Shown: positions 36,013 to 43,702 of the stretch, piece after piece
How the letters are laid out: each line of letters starts with the position of its first letter
Numbering within the stretch: the stretch's first letter is position 1
Assembly: GCF_017744675.1 (NCBI RefSeq)
Contig: NZ_JAGIAV010000001.1
Location: 1,176,151 to 1,240,150, forward strand
Direction: 5' to 3'
DNA length: 64,000 bases
DNA from: Flavobacterium sp.
Lineage (GTDB): Bacteria; Bacteroidota; Bacteroidia; Flavobacteriales; Flavobacteriaceae
Translations under genes and position numbers: made by a program
Notes under the pieces: generated by a model
The model's database searches: none
What the model was told of the DNA's origin: nothing
The model's input: the letters and a program-made list of their open reading frames with translations, nothing else

Positions 36013-36609
36013 TTATCTGTATACTTTTCGGTTTATAATCTTCAATTCGCCTTTTTTCTCCAAAGCTTTTATAGCTCTGATAACCGTTTCAACTCGTAAA
36101 CCAGTCAAATCTCCAATTTGCTGTCTGGTAAAATTAATTAGATATCCATTTTTATCTTTCTGAAAATTAAAATAAGCAATTCCGTGATCGATCAGTTTCA
36201 ATACGCGATGCTCGGGCTCATGGGTAGATATTTCTGCCGCCATAACCGATTTATAATACAATCGCTGTGCTAGATTTTCTATTACTTTAAGGCTAACTTT
36301 TGGATTTTCCTCTAAAAGCTTCAGGAAGCTATCTTTTGGTAAAATAAAAATTTCCGCATTTTCGACAGCAATTGCATTGGCAGGGTATTTTTGGTTTAAG
36401 AATAGTGGAGGTTCACCAAAAGATTGGCCGTTATAAAATATGCCTTGAATAAATTCGCGGCCGTCATCATTATAATTGCTCATTTTTACTTCGCCAGAAA
36501 TAATCTGATAATAGTGAAGTGGCAAATTTCCCTCTTCGAAAATAATATCATTTCTATCATATGTTTTTTTTATAACACCGTACTTTTCTAGTAATTCAAC
36601 TGTAATCAT
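36013..36609 (-). CDS. Crp/Fnr-family transcriptional regulator
   Basis: A 198-residue regulator. The cyclic-nucleotide-binding-like beta-roll covers about 10-125 (DIIFEEGNLPLHYYQIISGEVKMS, GQSFGEPPLFLNQKYPANAIAVE). The C-terminal winged helix is about 145-195, with recognition helix QIGDLTGLRVETVIRAIKALEKKGEL. No Cys cluster for an Fe-S centre is present, so it is not a classical oxygen-sensing Fnr. It lies 82 nt upstream of the globin operon on the same strand and probably controls it. Confidence 0.92.
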   Translation of the reverse strand: MITVELLEKYGVIKKTYDRNDIIFEEGNLPLHYYQIISGEVKMSNYNDDGREFIQGIFYNGQSFGEPPLFLNQKYPANAIAVENAEIFILPKDSFLKLLEENPKVSLKVIENLAQRLYYKSVMAAEISTHEPEHRVLKLIDHGIAYFNFQKDKNGYLINFTRQQIGDLTGLRVETVIRAIKALEKKGELKIINRKVYR

Positions 36610-36642
36610 AATGTATTATTTACGTTATCAAAAGGAGTTGAA

Positions 36643-36650
36643 CAAATATA
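36643..36650 (-). promoter_or_regulatory. -7 box of the Crp/Fnr gene
   Basis: TATATTTG on the - strand is an exact TAnnTTTG match, 34 nt before the ATG at 36609. -33 element not evident. Confidence 0.45.
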
Positions 36651-36703
36651 ATTCATTCAAAATAGTTCTTCTGCATTAAAAAACTTTTACTTTTACATCC
36701 TCT

Positions 36704-37432
36704 ATGCAAGAACAAATACACACAATTAGGCAACAGATTTTGGAGGCTAAAAGTAACGGTCAGAAACTGATGGCAGTACTTTTGGATCCAGATAAAATTG
36801 TACTGGAAAATTTAAATCATTTAATTGAGAAAATTAATCAGTCGCCTGCAACTCATATTTTTGTGGGAGGAAGTGTTGTTCAGAATAATATTTTAGAGGA
36901 ATTAATAGCAGCATTAAAACAAAAAACGGATCTGCCCGTTATTTTGTTTCCTGGACATCCTTCTCAGATTTCACGAAAAGCCGATGGTATTTTGTTTCTG
37001 TCTCTATTGTCTGGTCGAAATCCAGATTATTTGATTGAGTATCAGGTTCAGGCTGCTCCAATTTTAAAAAAAACAAATCTGGAAGTCATTTCTACAGGTT
37101 ACATTTTGATTGAAAGCGGTAATGAAACAGCTGTTGCTCGTGTAAGTAAAACAAAACCATTAAGCAGAGAAAATCTTGATTTGGTTTTGGCTACAGCGCA
37201 AGCTGGCGAAATGTTAGGAAATCAATTGATTTATTTAGAAGCGGGAAGCGGTGCAAAACAGCCTGTTCCGACAGAAATGATCGAGCTGGTTTCTCAAAAT
37301 ATTGAAATTCCTGTTATTGTTGGTGGAGGAATTGTAGATTTGCAGGGAATTCAGAAAGCATATAAAGCTGGTGCAGATTTGGTTGTTATTGGAACTGCTT
37401 TTGAAAACAACAGTCATTTTTTTGAGCTATAA
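36704..37432 (+). CDS. Geranylgeranylglyceryl phosphate synthase (GGGPS/PcrB family)
   Basis: A 242-residue TIM-barrel prenyltransferase joining a polyprenyl diphosphate to glycerol-1-phosphate. Motifs: LMAVLLDPDK (Mg-binding Asp), HIFVGGSVV, LFPGHPSQIS, LEVISTGYILIESG, YLEAGSGA and VIVGGGI for phosphate binding. Family I/II GGGPS genes are known in Bacteroidetes, although no archaeal-type membrane is made, so the product is an unusual ether-lipid precursor. First gene of an operon with pnuC and the kinase/DUF4301 fusion (0 nt gap). Confidence 0.92.
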   Translation: MQEQIHTIRQQILEAKSNGQKLMAVLLDPDKIVLENLNHLIEKINQSPATHIFVGGSVVQNNILEELIAALKQKTDLPVILFPGHPSQISRKADGILFLSLLSGRNPDYLIEYQVQAAPILKKTNLEVISTGYILIESGNETAVARVSKTKPLSRENLDLVLATAQAGEMLGNQLIYLEAGSGAKQPVPTEMIELVSQNIEIPVIVGGGIVDLQGIQKAYKAGADLVVIGTAFENNSHFFEL

Positions 37433-38077
37433 ATGCCAAATACCACATTCTCGATGATAGATTTTTTTCTAGACAGTTATAAAAATGCTCCGCTATGGCA
37501 TATTGCTTTAGAGTTTCTGGCATTTGTATGCGGAATTTTAAGTGTATGGTTTGCTAAAAAAGAAAATATATGGGTTTATCCTACAGGTTTAATTGCAACC
37601 GTAATTTCAACATATCTTTTATACATTGCGGGCTATATGGGAGATATGATTATCAATGCATATTTTTCTATAATGAGTATTTACGGTTGGTATGTTTGGG
37701 CAAAAGGAGCAACGGCTGATGATAATCTGCCGATTACCCGTACCAATTTTAATGAAAAAATAATCGGAATCTTACTGTTTATTGTGACTGTTTTTGTAGT
37801 TTTCGGGATTTATAAATATTTCGATTATGAAATTCATAAAGACAATTATGTTGATATGATTTCGTCAGGGATATTTTTTGCTGGTATGTGGTATATGGCC
37901 AGAAAGAAAATAGAAAACTGGACACTTTGGATTATTGGTGACATTATTGTTGTGCCTCTTTACGCTTATCGTGGCTTAGGGATGCTTTCACTACAATATA
38001 TAATTTTTACAATTTTAGCTATTTCAGCTTATTTAGAATGGAGAAAGATCTTAGACAGCAAAAAACAAACATTATAA
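37433..38077 (+). CDS. pnuC: PnuC-family nicotinamide riboside transporter
   Basis: A 214-residue inner-membrane protein with about seven helices. Family segments: ENIWVYPTGLIATVISTYLLY in two parts, GDMIINAYFSIMSIYGWYVW, and NWTLWIIGDIIVVPLYAYRGL. It brings nicotinamide riboside into the cell, where kinase trapping is needed. Its end overlaps the start of the next gene by 40 nt, and that gene begins with a nicotinamide-riboside-kinase-like domain, so transport and trapping are coupled. Start may be at Met8 instead of Met1. Confidence 0.93.
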   Translation: MPNTTFSMIDFFLDSYKNAPLWHIALEFLAFVCGILSVWFAKKENIWVYPTGLIATVISTYLLYIAGYMGDMIINAYFSIMSIYGWYVWAKGATADDNLPITRTNFNEKIIGILLFIVTVFVVFGIYKYFDYEIHKDNYVDMISSGIFFAGMWYMARKKIENWTLWIIGDIIVVPLYAYRGLGMLSLQYIIFTILAISAYLEWRKILDSKKQTL

Positions 38078-40152
38078 AAATTGCTTTGTTTGGTCCAGAA
38101 AGTACGGGCAAAACAACTTTGGCAAAACAGCTTGCAGATTACTACGAAACCGAATGGGTTCCTGAGTTTGCACGTGATTATTTGCAGGAAAAATGGGAAG
38201 AAAATAAGCATATTTGTGTAGCAGATGATATGATGCCTATTGCTTATGGGCAGACTGCATTGGAAAACGAAAAATTGGCAAGTGCAAATAAATATTTGTT
38301 TTGCGATACCAACTTGATGGTAACCAAAGTGTTTTCTGAAATGTATTATGGTTTTTGTGATCCGCTTTTGAATGAAGCAGCCTTAAAACATGAATACGAT
38401 TTGTTCTTCTTGACTGATATTGATGTTCCTTGGGAAAAAGACGATATCCGTGATACTCCCGAAGGAAGAGAAACTGTTTTCTCTGTTTTTAAACAAACTT
38501 TAATAGATACCAAAAAGCCTTATATCATTTTATCTGGTAATAAAGAAACCAGATTAGCAAAAGCAACCGCTATTATTGATAATTTGACTATTGCTAAAGA
38601 GCATGGTTTCTCGCCAAACGATTTTGTACAGATCTACAATAGAGGAATTTCTTTTGATGCTATTTTAAAACAGTTGGAATTTCTTGAAAACGGAATAGCA
38701 AAGAGCAATTTGGTTAATCCTGCCACAATTGGTAATGGAATTTTAAGTTTGTCAGAAAAAGATTTTGAAGAAAAAGCTCTTTTTTTTGATAATGAAAAAG
38801 AAAAACTAAAGATTAAAAAGTTTGTTCCCGCTTCTGGTGCGGCTACAAGAATGTTTAAGTTTTTGACCGCTTTCTTGAATGATTTTGATATTCAGAAAGA
38901 AACCATCAATGCTTATATAAACAGAAAAAAAGATAAGGAGCTTGCCATTTTTATTATCGGAATGGACAAGTTTCCATTCTTCAAGGAGCTGGATCAGAAA
39001 TTAAGACAGATTTACCCTGATTTTGAAGCTCTTGAGAGAGATTATAAGAATTACTATTTTATAAAATTACTATTGTCTCCTGACCATTTTGATTTTGCCA
39101 ATAAGCCTAAAGCGGTATTGCCGTTTCATTGGTATGGCACACATATCGCAAACCCAATCGAAGAACATTTAAATGAATGTGTACATTATGCTACTTCAAA
39201 TAAGGTTTCGAATTTGCATTTTACAGTTTCAGAAATACATCAAAATTTATTCTACAAAGGAGTTGATGAGGTTATAGGAAAGATTGAAGAACCATCTGGT
39301 GTGAAAATCAATATTGGATACTCTTATCAAAATAAAAGTACCGACTCTATCACCATAGACGAAAATAATAAATTGGTAAAAGATAAAAATGATAATTTAA
39401 TTTTTAGACCAGGTGGACATGGAGCTTTAATTGAAAATTTGAATGATCTCGATGCCGACGTAATCTTTATTAAAAACATAGACAATGTAATTCAGAATCA
39501 TATCGATAAGATCACATTGTATAAGAAATCATTGGCAGGTGTTTTGATTGAGGTGCAACAAAAAGTCTTTTCTTATTTAAAAGCAATTGACAGAAATGAA
39601 ATCAAAGAAAATCATTTAGAAGATATTGTTTTATTTTTAAAAGAAGAATTAAATGTAGAGATGGGCAATGATTTCAATAAATTTACTTTCGAAAATAAGA
39701 TAAGTAAGATTAGGGAGCTTTTAGACAGGCCTATTCGCGTTTGCGGAATGGTTAAAAATGAGGGAGAACCTGGAGGTGGTCCGTTTTGGGTAATGAATGA
39801 TAAAGGAGTGGCTTCTCTGCAAATTGTTGAAACTTCTCAGGTAGATTTGGCTAATAAAAAGCAACAAACTATTTTGGCTGAATCAACACATTTTAATCCA
39901 GTAGATCTGGTTTGCGGTATTAAAAATTATAAAGACGAAAAGTTTGATTTATTACAATTTGTAGATCAGAAAGCAGGCTTTATCGTAGAGAAAAGTGTTG
40001 ATGGAAAAACCGTGAGAAGTTACGAATTACCAGGCTTATGGAATGGTTCGATGGCGAATTGGCTTACTATTTTTGTTGCGGTTCCATTGATTACTTTTAA
40101 TCCAGTAAAAACGGTAAACGATCTACTAAAAGCGGCGCATCAGCCACAATAA
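38038..40152 (+). CDS. NadR-type nicotinamide riboside kinase fused to DUF4301
   Basis: A 704-residue cytosolic protein. Residues 14-188 are a NadR-like kinase: P-loop 19-26 (GPESTGKT), WVPEFARDYLQ, FCDTNLMVTKVF, DIDVPWEKDDIRD. Residues about 192-704 match a full-length DUF4301 protein, starting with QIYNRGISFDAILKQL and including FVPASGAATRMFKF (262-275), FHWYGTH, and GMVKNEGEPGGGPFWV. The GAATRM motif recalls the G-x-G-T-R-M loop of nucleotidyltransferases. No frame break at the join. It overlaps pnuC by 40 nt and there is no better later start. The kinase role is well supported by context; DUF4301 activity is unknown. Confidence 0.83.
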   Translation: MEKDLRQQKTNIIKIALFGPESTGKTTLAKQLADYYETEWVPEFARDYLQEKWEENKHICVADDMMPIAYGQTALENEKLASANKYLFCDTNLMVTKVFSEMYYGFCDPLLNEAALKHEYDLFFLTDIDVPWEKDDIRDTPEGRETVFSVFKQTLIDTKKPYIILSGNKETRLAKATAIIDNLTIAKEHGFSPNDFVQIYNRGISFDAILKQLEFLENGIAKSNLVNPATIGNGILSLSEKDFEEKALFFDNEKEKLKIKKFVPASGAATRMFKFLTAFLNDFDIQKETINAYINRKKDKELAIFIIGMDKFPFFKELDQKLRQIYPDFEALERDYKNYYFIKLLLSPDHFDFANKPKAVLPFHWYGTHIANPIEEHLNECVHYATSNKVSNLHFTVSEIHQNLFYKGVDEVIGKIEEPSGVKINIGYSYQNKSTDSITIDENNKLVKDKNDNLIFRPGGHGALIENLNDLDADVIFIKNIDNVIQNHIDKITLYKKSLAGVLIEVQQKVFSYLKAIDRNEIKENHLEDIVLFLKEELNVEMGNDFNKFTFENKISKIRELLDRPIRVCGMVKNEGEPGGGPFWVMNDKGVASLQIVETSQVDLANKKQQTILAESTHFNPVDLVCGIKNYKDEKFDLLQFVDQKAGFIVEKSVDGKTVRSYELPGLWNGSMANWLTIFVAVPLITFNPVKTVNDLLKAAHQPQ

Positions 40153-40153
40153 T

Positions 40154-40558
40154 ATGGATGCAGAAAAAATCGTATCAGAATTAAATTTTAAGGCCGTTCG
40201 CAGCAGTGGTTCTGGTGGGCAAAACGTGAATAAGGTTTCATCAAAAGTTGTTTTGAGTTTTGATTTGAATGCTTCTCAAGCTTTGTCTGATGACGAAAAA
40301 TTGCTTTTGCAAGAAAATATAGCCGCAAGATTAACTTCTGAAAATATCCTAATTTTAAACTGTGACGAAGACAGGAGCCAGCTTAAAAACAAAGAAATTG
40401 TAATAAAACGATTTCTAGATATCATCAAAAAAGGATTGTATGTCCCGAAGGTTAGAAAGGCTACAAAAATCCCGAAAGCAGTAATTAAGAAGAGAATTAA
40501 AGATAAAAAGAATGTTTCTGATTTGAAACAATCTCGAAGGAAGCCTAACTTGGAGTAA
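40154..40558 (+). CDS. arfB: ArfB/YaeJ-type peptidyl-tRNA hydrolase (ribosome rescue)
   Basis: A 134-residue release-factor-like protein carrying the catalytic GGQ (residues 21-23, in SSGSGGQNVNKVSS) and a basic C-terminal tail (KAVIKKRIKDKKNVSDLKQSRRKP) that enters the mRNA channel of stalled ribosomes. Length and domain content match ArfB, not RF1/RF2. It starts 1 nt after the preceding stop, as the last gene of this operon. Confidence 0.92.
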   Translation: MDAEKIVSELNFKAVRSSGSGGQNVNKVSSKVVLSFDLNASQALSDDEKLLLQENIAARLTSENILILNCDEDRSQLKNKEIVIKRFLDIIKKGLYVPKVRKATKIPKAVIKKRIKDKKNVSDLKQSRRKPNLE

Positions 40559-40575
40559 ATACCCAATTTTTAAAA

Positions 40576-40710
40576 ATTGCTTCGCCAGTTCGCTAGCGCT
40601 CGGGTCCAAATTCCAATAGCAATACTGAAAGATTGTTTTTGGAATTTTTTGTTTTTAGATTTTAAAGACAGGGTATTTTCTTGGAATTTGGAATTTGATT
40701 TTTGGAATTT
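40576..40710. repeat. Mixed intergenic repeats (TTGCTTCGCC...GCTCG and TTGGAATTTGGAATTT)
   Basis: At 40577-40603 is a variant of the GCTTCGCCTGTTCGCTATCGCTCG segment found in the elements near 26.3 and 27.2 kb. It is followed by AAATTCCAA and, 70 nt later, TTGGAATTTGGAATTT, an inverted pair of a second repeat family (also at 47.3, 57.2 and 63.0 kb). Confidence 0.65.
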
Positions 40711-40725
40711 TTAACATTACCTTTG
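40694..40725 (+). promoter_or_regulatory. Promoter of the thiamine-regulated TonB receptor
   Basis: TTTG (40694-40697), a 20-nt spacer, then TACCTTTG (40718-40725): both boxes and the spacing match the Bacteroidetes consensus. Predicted start about 40730, exactly where the riboswitch begins. The -33 box is supplied by a TTGGAATTTG repeat unit. Confidence 0.7.
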
Positions 40726-40728
40726 TAA

Positions 40729-40813
40729 TGTCTCAAAGGGGTGCTCTAAATAACGAGCTGAGATCATACCCAAAGAACCTGAGCGAGTAATGTTGCTAAG
40801 GGAAAAAACGACA
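40729..40813 (+). promoter_or_regulatory. TPP riboswitch (THI element)
   Basis: Conserved TPP aptamer blocks in order: GGGGTGCTC, GCTGAGATCATACCC, GAACCTGAGCGAGTAATG and AAGGGAA. P1 can close by TGTC (40729-40732) with GACA (40810-40813). It controls the TonB receptor beginning at 40905. Confidence 0.95.
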
Positions 40814-40886
40814 GGATCAAGCGTGCACACTTTATTTTGTCGTGAAACACATTTATTAATTTAACAAAAGAATAATTCCCCCTTTT

Positions 40887-40906
40887 ATTCGTAATTCTTT
40901 ACGAAT
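40887..40906 (+). promoter_or_regulatory. Start-codon hairpin after the TPP riboswitch
   Basis: ATTCGTAA (40887-40894) and TTACGAAT (40899-40906) are perfect complements around TTCT. The AT of the receptor's ATG (40905-40907) lies in the 3' arm, so the hairpin could hide the start codon. It may be the expression platform; inferred. Confidence 0.5.
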
Positions 40907-43073
40907 GAAAACTATTTTTGAAGGTACTTCTAAAGGTACAAAGACGCAAAGGCGCAAAGGTTCAAAGCTGACCCAAAAGTCGTCTATTTTATTTCTTTCT
41001 TCTTTCTTCTTTACTTTATTTTCTTTAGCACAACAGCAACAGAAAGATTCTATAAAAGTAAATTCTCTCGATGAGGTTTTGGTTTCGGCAGTTCGTGTTA
41101 CTTCAAAGACTCCGGTGAGTTTTAGTAATATGGATAAAAAAGAAATTAAGTATAGAAATTTAGGTCAGGACATTCCTGTTCTGATGAATTATATGCCTTC
41201 GGTTGTAACGACTTCAGATGCTGGAAATGGTGTTGGTTATACCGGAATTCGAGTGCGTGGAAGCGATGCTACACGTGTAAATGTAACAATCAACGGAATT
41301 CCGTACAACGATGCAGAAAGTCAGGGAACGTTTTGGGTAAATATGCCCGATTTTGCCTCTTCTGTAGAAAGTCTTCAATTGCAGCGTGGAGTAGGAACTT
41401 CTACCAACGGAGCTGGTGCTTTTGGAGCTAGTTTGAATTTACTGACAGACAGTTATGCTAATAAAGCCACTGGCGAAATCTCGAGTTCTGCGGGATCTTT
41501 CAATACTATAAAAAACACAGTAAAATTCAGCACTGGATTATTAAATGATCATTTTGAAATTGCGGGACGTTTATCTGCCATAAAATCGCATGGCTATATT
41601 GATCGCGCAAGTTCAGATTTAAAATCATATTTCTTGCAGGGAACCTATGTTGGCAAAACAACTTTGATCAAAGCTTTGGTTTTTGGTGGAACCGAAAAGA
41701 CATATCAATCTTGGAACGGAGTTGATGCTGAAACATTAAATGAAAACAGAACATTCAATTCTGCGGGAATGTATACTGACGAAGCAGGAAACGTTCGTTT
41801 TTATGATAACGAAACCGATAATTACAATCAGGATCACTACCAGTTGCATTGGAGCGAATCGATTTCTGATAAATGGAGTACTAACTTTGCTTTGCATTAT
41901 ACAAAAGGAAAAGGATATTACGAAAATTACAAAGAAGATGCCGACATGGCCGACTATGGACTAAATCCTGTTGGAACTGTTACAACAACAGATCTAGTAC
42001 GTCAGAAATGGTTGGATAATGATTTCTATGGTACGACTTTCTCGGCTAAATATGTAACAGACAAATTAGACGTTATTTTAGGAGGTGGCTGGAATAAATA
42101 CGAAGGAGATCATTTCGGAAAAGTAATTTGGGCAAGATATGCTTCTCAATCCGAATTAGGAGATCATTATTACGATGATTATTCAGCAAAAACAGATGGC
42201 AATATTTTCGCGAAAGCAAATTATCAAATTACAGAAAAATTAAGTTTCTATGGAGATTTACAATATCGAAATGTAACGTATAAAGCTAATAGTGCAGAAA
42301 CTGGTTTGGTAGATGATAATTTCAATTTCTTTAATCCGAAAGCTGGTTTAAATTATGCTTTTACTCAAAACAGCACTTTATATTTTTCTTATGCAAGAGC
42401 GAATCGTGAGCCAAACAGAACCGATTACGAAGGAGGAAATGTAAAACCAGAAAAATTAAATGATTATGAACTAGGCTGGAGATTTAATACAGAGAAATTT
42501 CAATTGAATTCGAATGTATATTATATGGCTTACAAAGATCAATTAATTTTAACCGGAAGATTAGACGATGTTGGAAACCCAATTCGTGCCAATACAGAGA
42601 AAAGCTACCGTTTAGGTTTTGAATTTGATGCCACAATCGCGCTTTCAGAGAAATTTACGTTAAGACCAAATTTTACTTTAAGCAGCAATAAAAATGTTGA
42701 TTTGGCAGTTGATGGTGAATATTACGGAACAACTAAAATTGCTTATTCGCCAGAGGTTATTGCAGGAAACGTTATTGTTTATAAGCCAATTTCAGGATTG
42801 TATCTTTCATTATTGCAGAAATATGTTGGCGAACAATACATGAACAATATTGAACTTCCGGCAGCAAAATTGGCAGATTACTTTGTAAATGATTTTAACG
42901 CTTCTTACGAAATAAAACCAAGATCGATTTTCAAATCGATTACCATTACGGCTTTGGTTAACAATATCTTCGACAAAAAATATGTTTCAAACGGATACAT
43001 GTACGATGTTTACCCTTATTATTACCCGCAAGCTGGAACCAATTTCTTAATTGGTTTGAATTTGAAATTCTAA
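40905..43073 (+). CDS. TonB-dependent outer-membrane receptor, predicted thiamine importer
   Basis: A 722-residue TonB receptor (not SusC type). Signal peptide is unusually placed: a 26-residue basic extension precedes the hydrophobic stretch at about 27-42, and cleavage is near SLAQ. TonB box/plug about 50-190 (SLDEVLVSAVR, GVGYTGIRVRGSDATRVNVTINGIPYND in parts, GAGAFGASLNLLT). Barrel ends GLNLKF. The TPP riboswitch upstream indicates thiamine or a precursor as cargo. Residues 9-21 are encoded by a dispersed repeat. No later Met is available before the plug. Confidence 0.88.
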   Translation: MKTIFEGTSKGTKTQRRKGSKLTQKSSILFLSSFFFTLFSLAQQQQKDSIKVNSLDEVLVSAVRVTSKTPVSFSNMDKKEIKYRNLGQDIPVLMNYMPSVVTTSDAGNGVGYTGIRVRGSDATRVNVTINGIPYNDAESQGTFWVNMPDFASSVESLQLQRGVGTSTNGAGAFGASLNLLTDSYANKATGEISSSAGSFNTIKNTVKFSTGLLNDHFEIAGRLSAIKSHGYIDRASSDLKSYFLQGTYVGKTTLIKALVFGGTEKTYQSWNGVDAETLNENRTFNSAGMYTDEAGNVRFYDNETDNYNQDHYQLHWSESISDKWSTNFALHYTKGKGYYENYKEDADMADYGLNPVGTVTTTDLVRQKWLDNDFYGTTFSAKYVTDKLDVILGGGWNKYEGDHFGKVIWARYASQSELGDHYYDDYSAKTDGNIFAKANYQITEKLSFYGDLQYRNVTYKANSAETGLVDDNFNFFNPKAGLNYAFTQNSTLYFSYARANREPNRTDYEGGNVKPEKLNDYELGWRFNTEKFQLNSNVYYMAYKDQLILTGRLDDVGNPIRANTEKSYRLGFEFDATIALSEKFTLRPNFTLSSNKNVDLAVDGEYYGTTKIAYSPEVIAGNVIVYKPISGLYLSLLQKYVGEQYMNNIELPAAKLADYFVNDFNASYEIKPRSIFKSITITALVNNIFDKKYVSNGYMYDVYPYYYPQAGTNFLIGLNLKF

Positions 43074-43087
43074 TTAAGTTAAGAGAA

Positions 43088-43125
43088 ACAAAAAAGCCTG
43101 AAATTTCACTTTCAGGCTTTTTTGT
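43088..43125. terminator. Bidirectional terminator
   Basis: AAAAAAGCCTGAAA and TTTCAGGCTTTTTT form a perfect stem around a 6-nt loop between the convergent receptor and Rieske-like genes. Confidence 0.92.
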
Positions 43126-43127
43126 CT

Positions 43128-43544
43128 TTAATTGTATACATGAATAACAGTTCCAGAAGATTCTACTCGATATTGTTTCATCGGATATTCTTTTCCTCCA
43201 AGTCCTGTAAATAAATTATATTGAGTTTTATCGCAAGAACAGACAGCATAAATTCCGTCTATTGTCATAGCTGTACAAGAAGTTAAGGCTTGATTTGGAC
43301 ACGCAGCATCAAAAGCGGTATAAGTTCCTTCACCTGTTTTCATAACAATAATTCCTTTTGCACCATAATTGGCTACATAAACAGGATTACTCGGATACAG
43401 CAATTTGTTGTATGTAGGCAAATTCGTGTCCAAGTAGGCGTTTACAGAATAATTGGGAATATACGGATTGTTATTGCTCTTGTTATTGTTGCTGCAAGAA
43501 AATAAAATAGCCGTAAATGCGATAAAGAACCAGATTTTTTTCAT
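43128..43544 (-). CDS. Rieske-fold lipoprotein without histidine ligands
   Basis: A 138-residue lipoprotein (LFSC, Cys17) followed by an Asn-rich spacer. Residues 50-138 follow a Rieske fold, but both cluster boxes are altered: Cys82-Pro-Asn84 replaces Cys-x-His, and Cys102-Ser-Cys104-Asp105 replaces CxCH. The trailing KTQYNLFTG lines up with the usual GSRFDLxTG. Cys82, Cys90, Cys102 and Cys104 remain. A normal [2Fe-2S] Rieske centre is therefore unlikely; disulfides or another metal are possible. Function unknown. Confidence 0.72.
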   Translation of the reverse strand: MKKIWFFIAFTAILFSCSNNNKSNNNPYIPNYSVNAYLDTNLPTYNKLLYPSNPVYVANYGAKGIIVMKTGEGTYTAFDAACPNQALTSCTAMTIDGIYAVCSCDKTQYNLFTGLGGKEYPMKQYRVESSGTVIHVYN

Positions 43545-43638
43545 TATTTGAATAAAGAATTAGTTAAAACAAAAATAAATTATTTAGATTTGAAATCTAT
43601 ATGATTAACATATAATTATGTACTATTAAAAATTATAG

Positions 43639-43679
43639 TATATTTGTGGTAAGAAAATCCCGTCGCGATGGGATTTTTT
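43639..43679 (+). promoter_or_regulatory. greA promoter -7 box and terminator-like leader hairpin
   Basis: TATATTTG (43639-43646) matches TAnnTTTG. A few nt after the predicted start, AAAATCCC (43654-43661) pairs with GGGATTTT (43670-43677) around an 8-nt loop and ends in T6. No + strand gene ends upstream within this interval, so the hairpin belongs to the greA leader and may be an attenuator. Confidence 0.6.
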
Positions 43680-43702
43680 GTATTTATATAAACGATGAAG
43701 TT

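Noticed and set aside
37433..38077. Frameshift between pnuC and the kinase fusion
   Set aside because: The 40-nt overlap is compatible with coupled translation; both proteins are complete on their own.
43654..43679. Hairpin as terminator of an upstream gene
   Set aside because: The nearest + strand gene ends at 43073 and has its own terminator; the next gene upstream is on the - strand.
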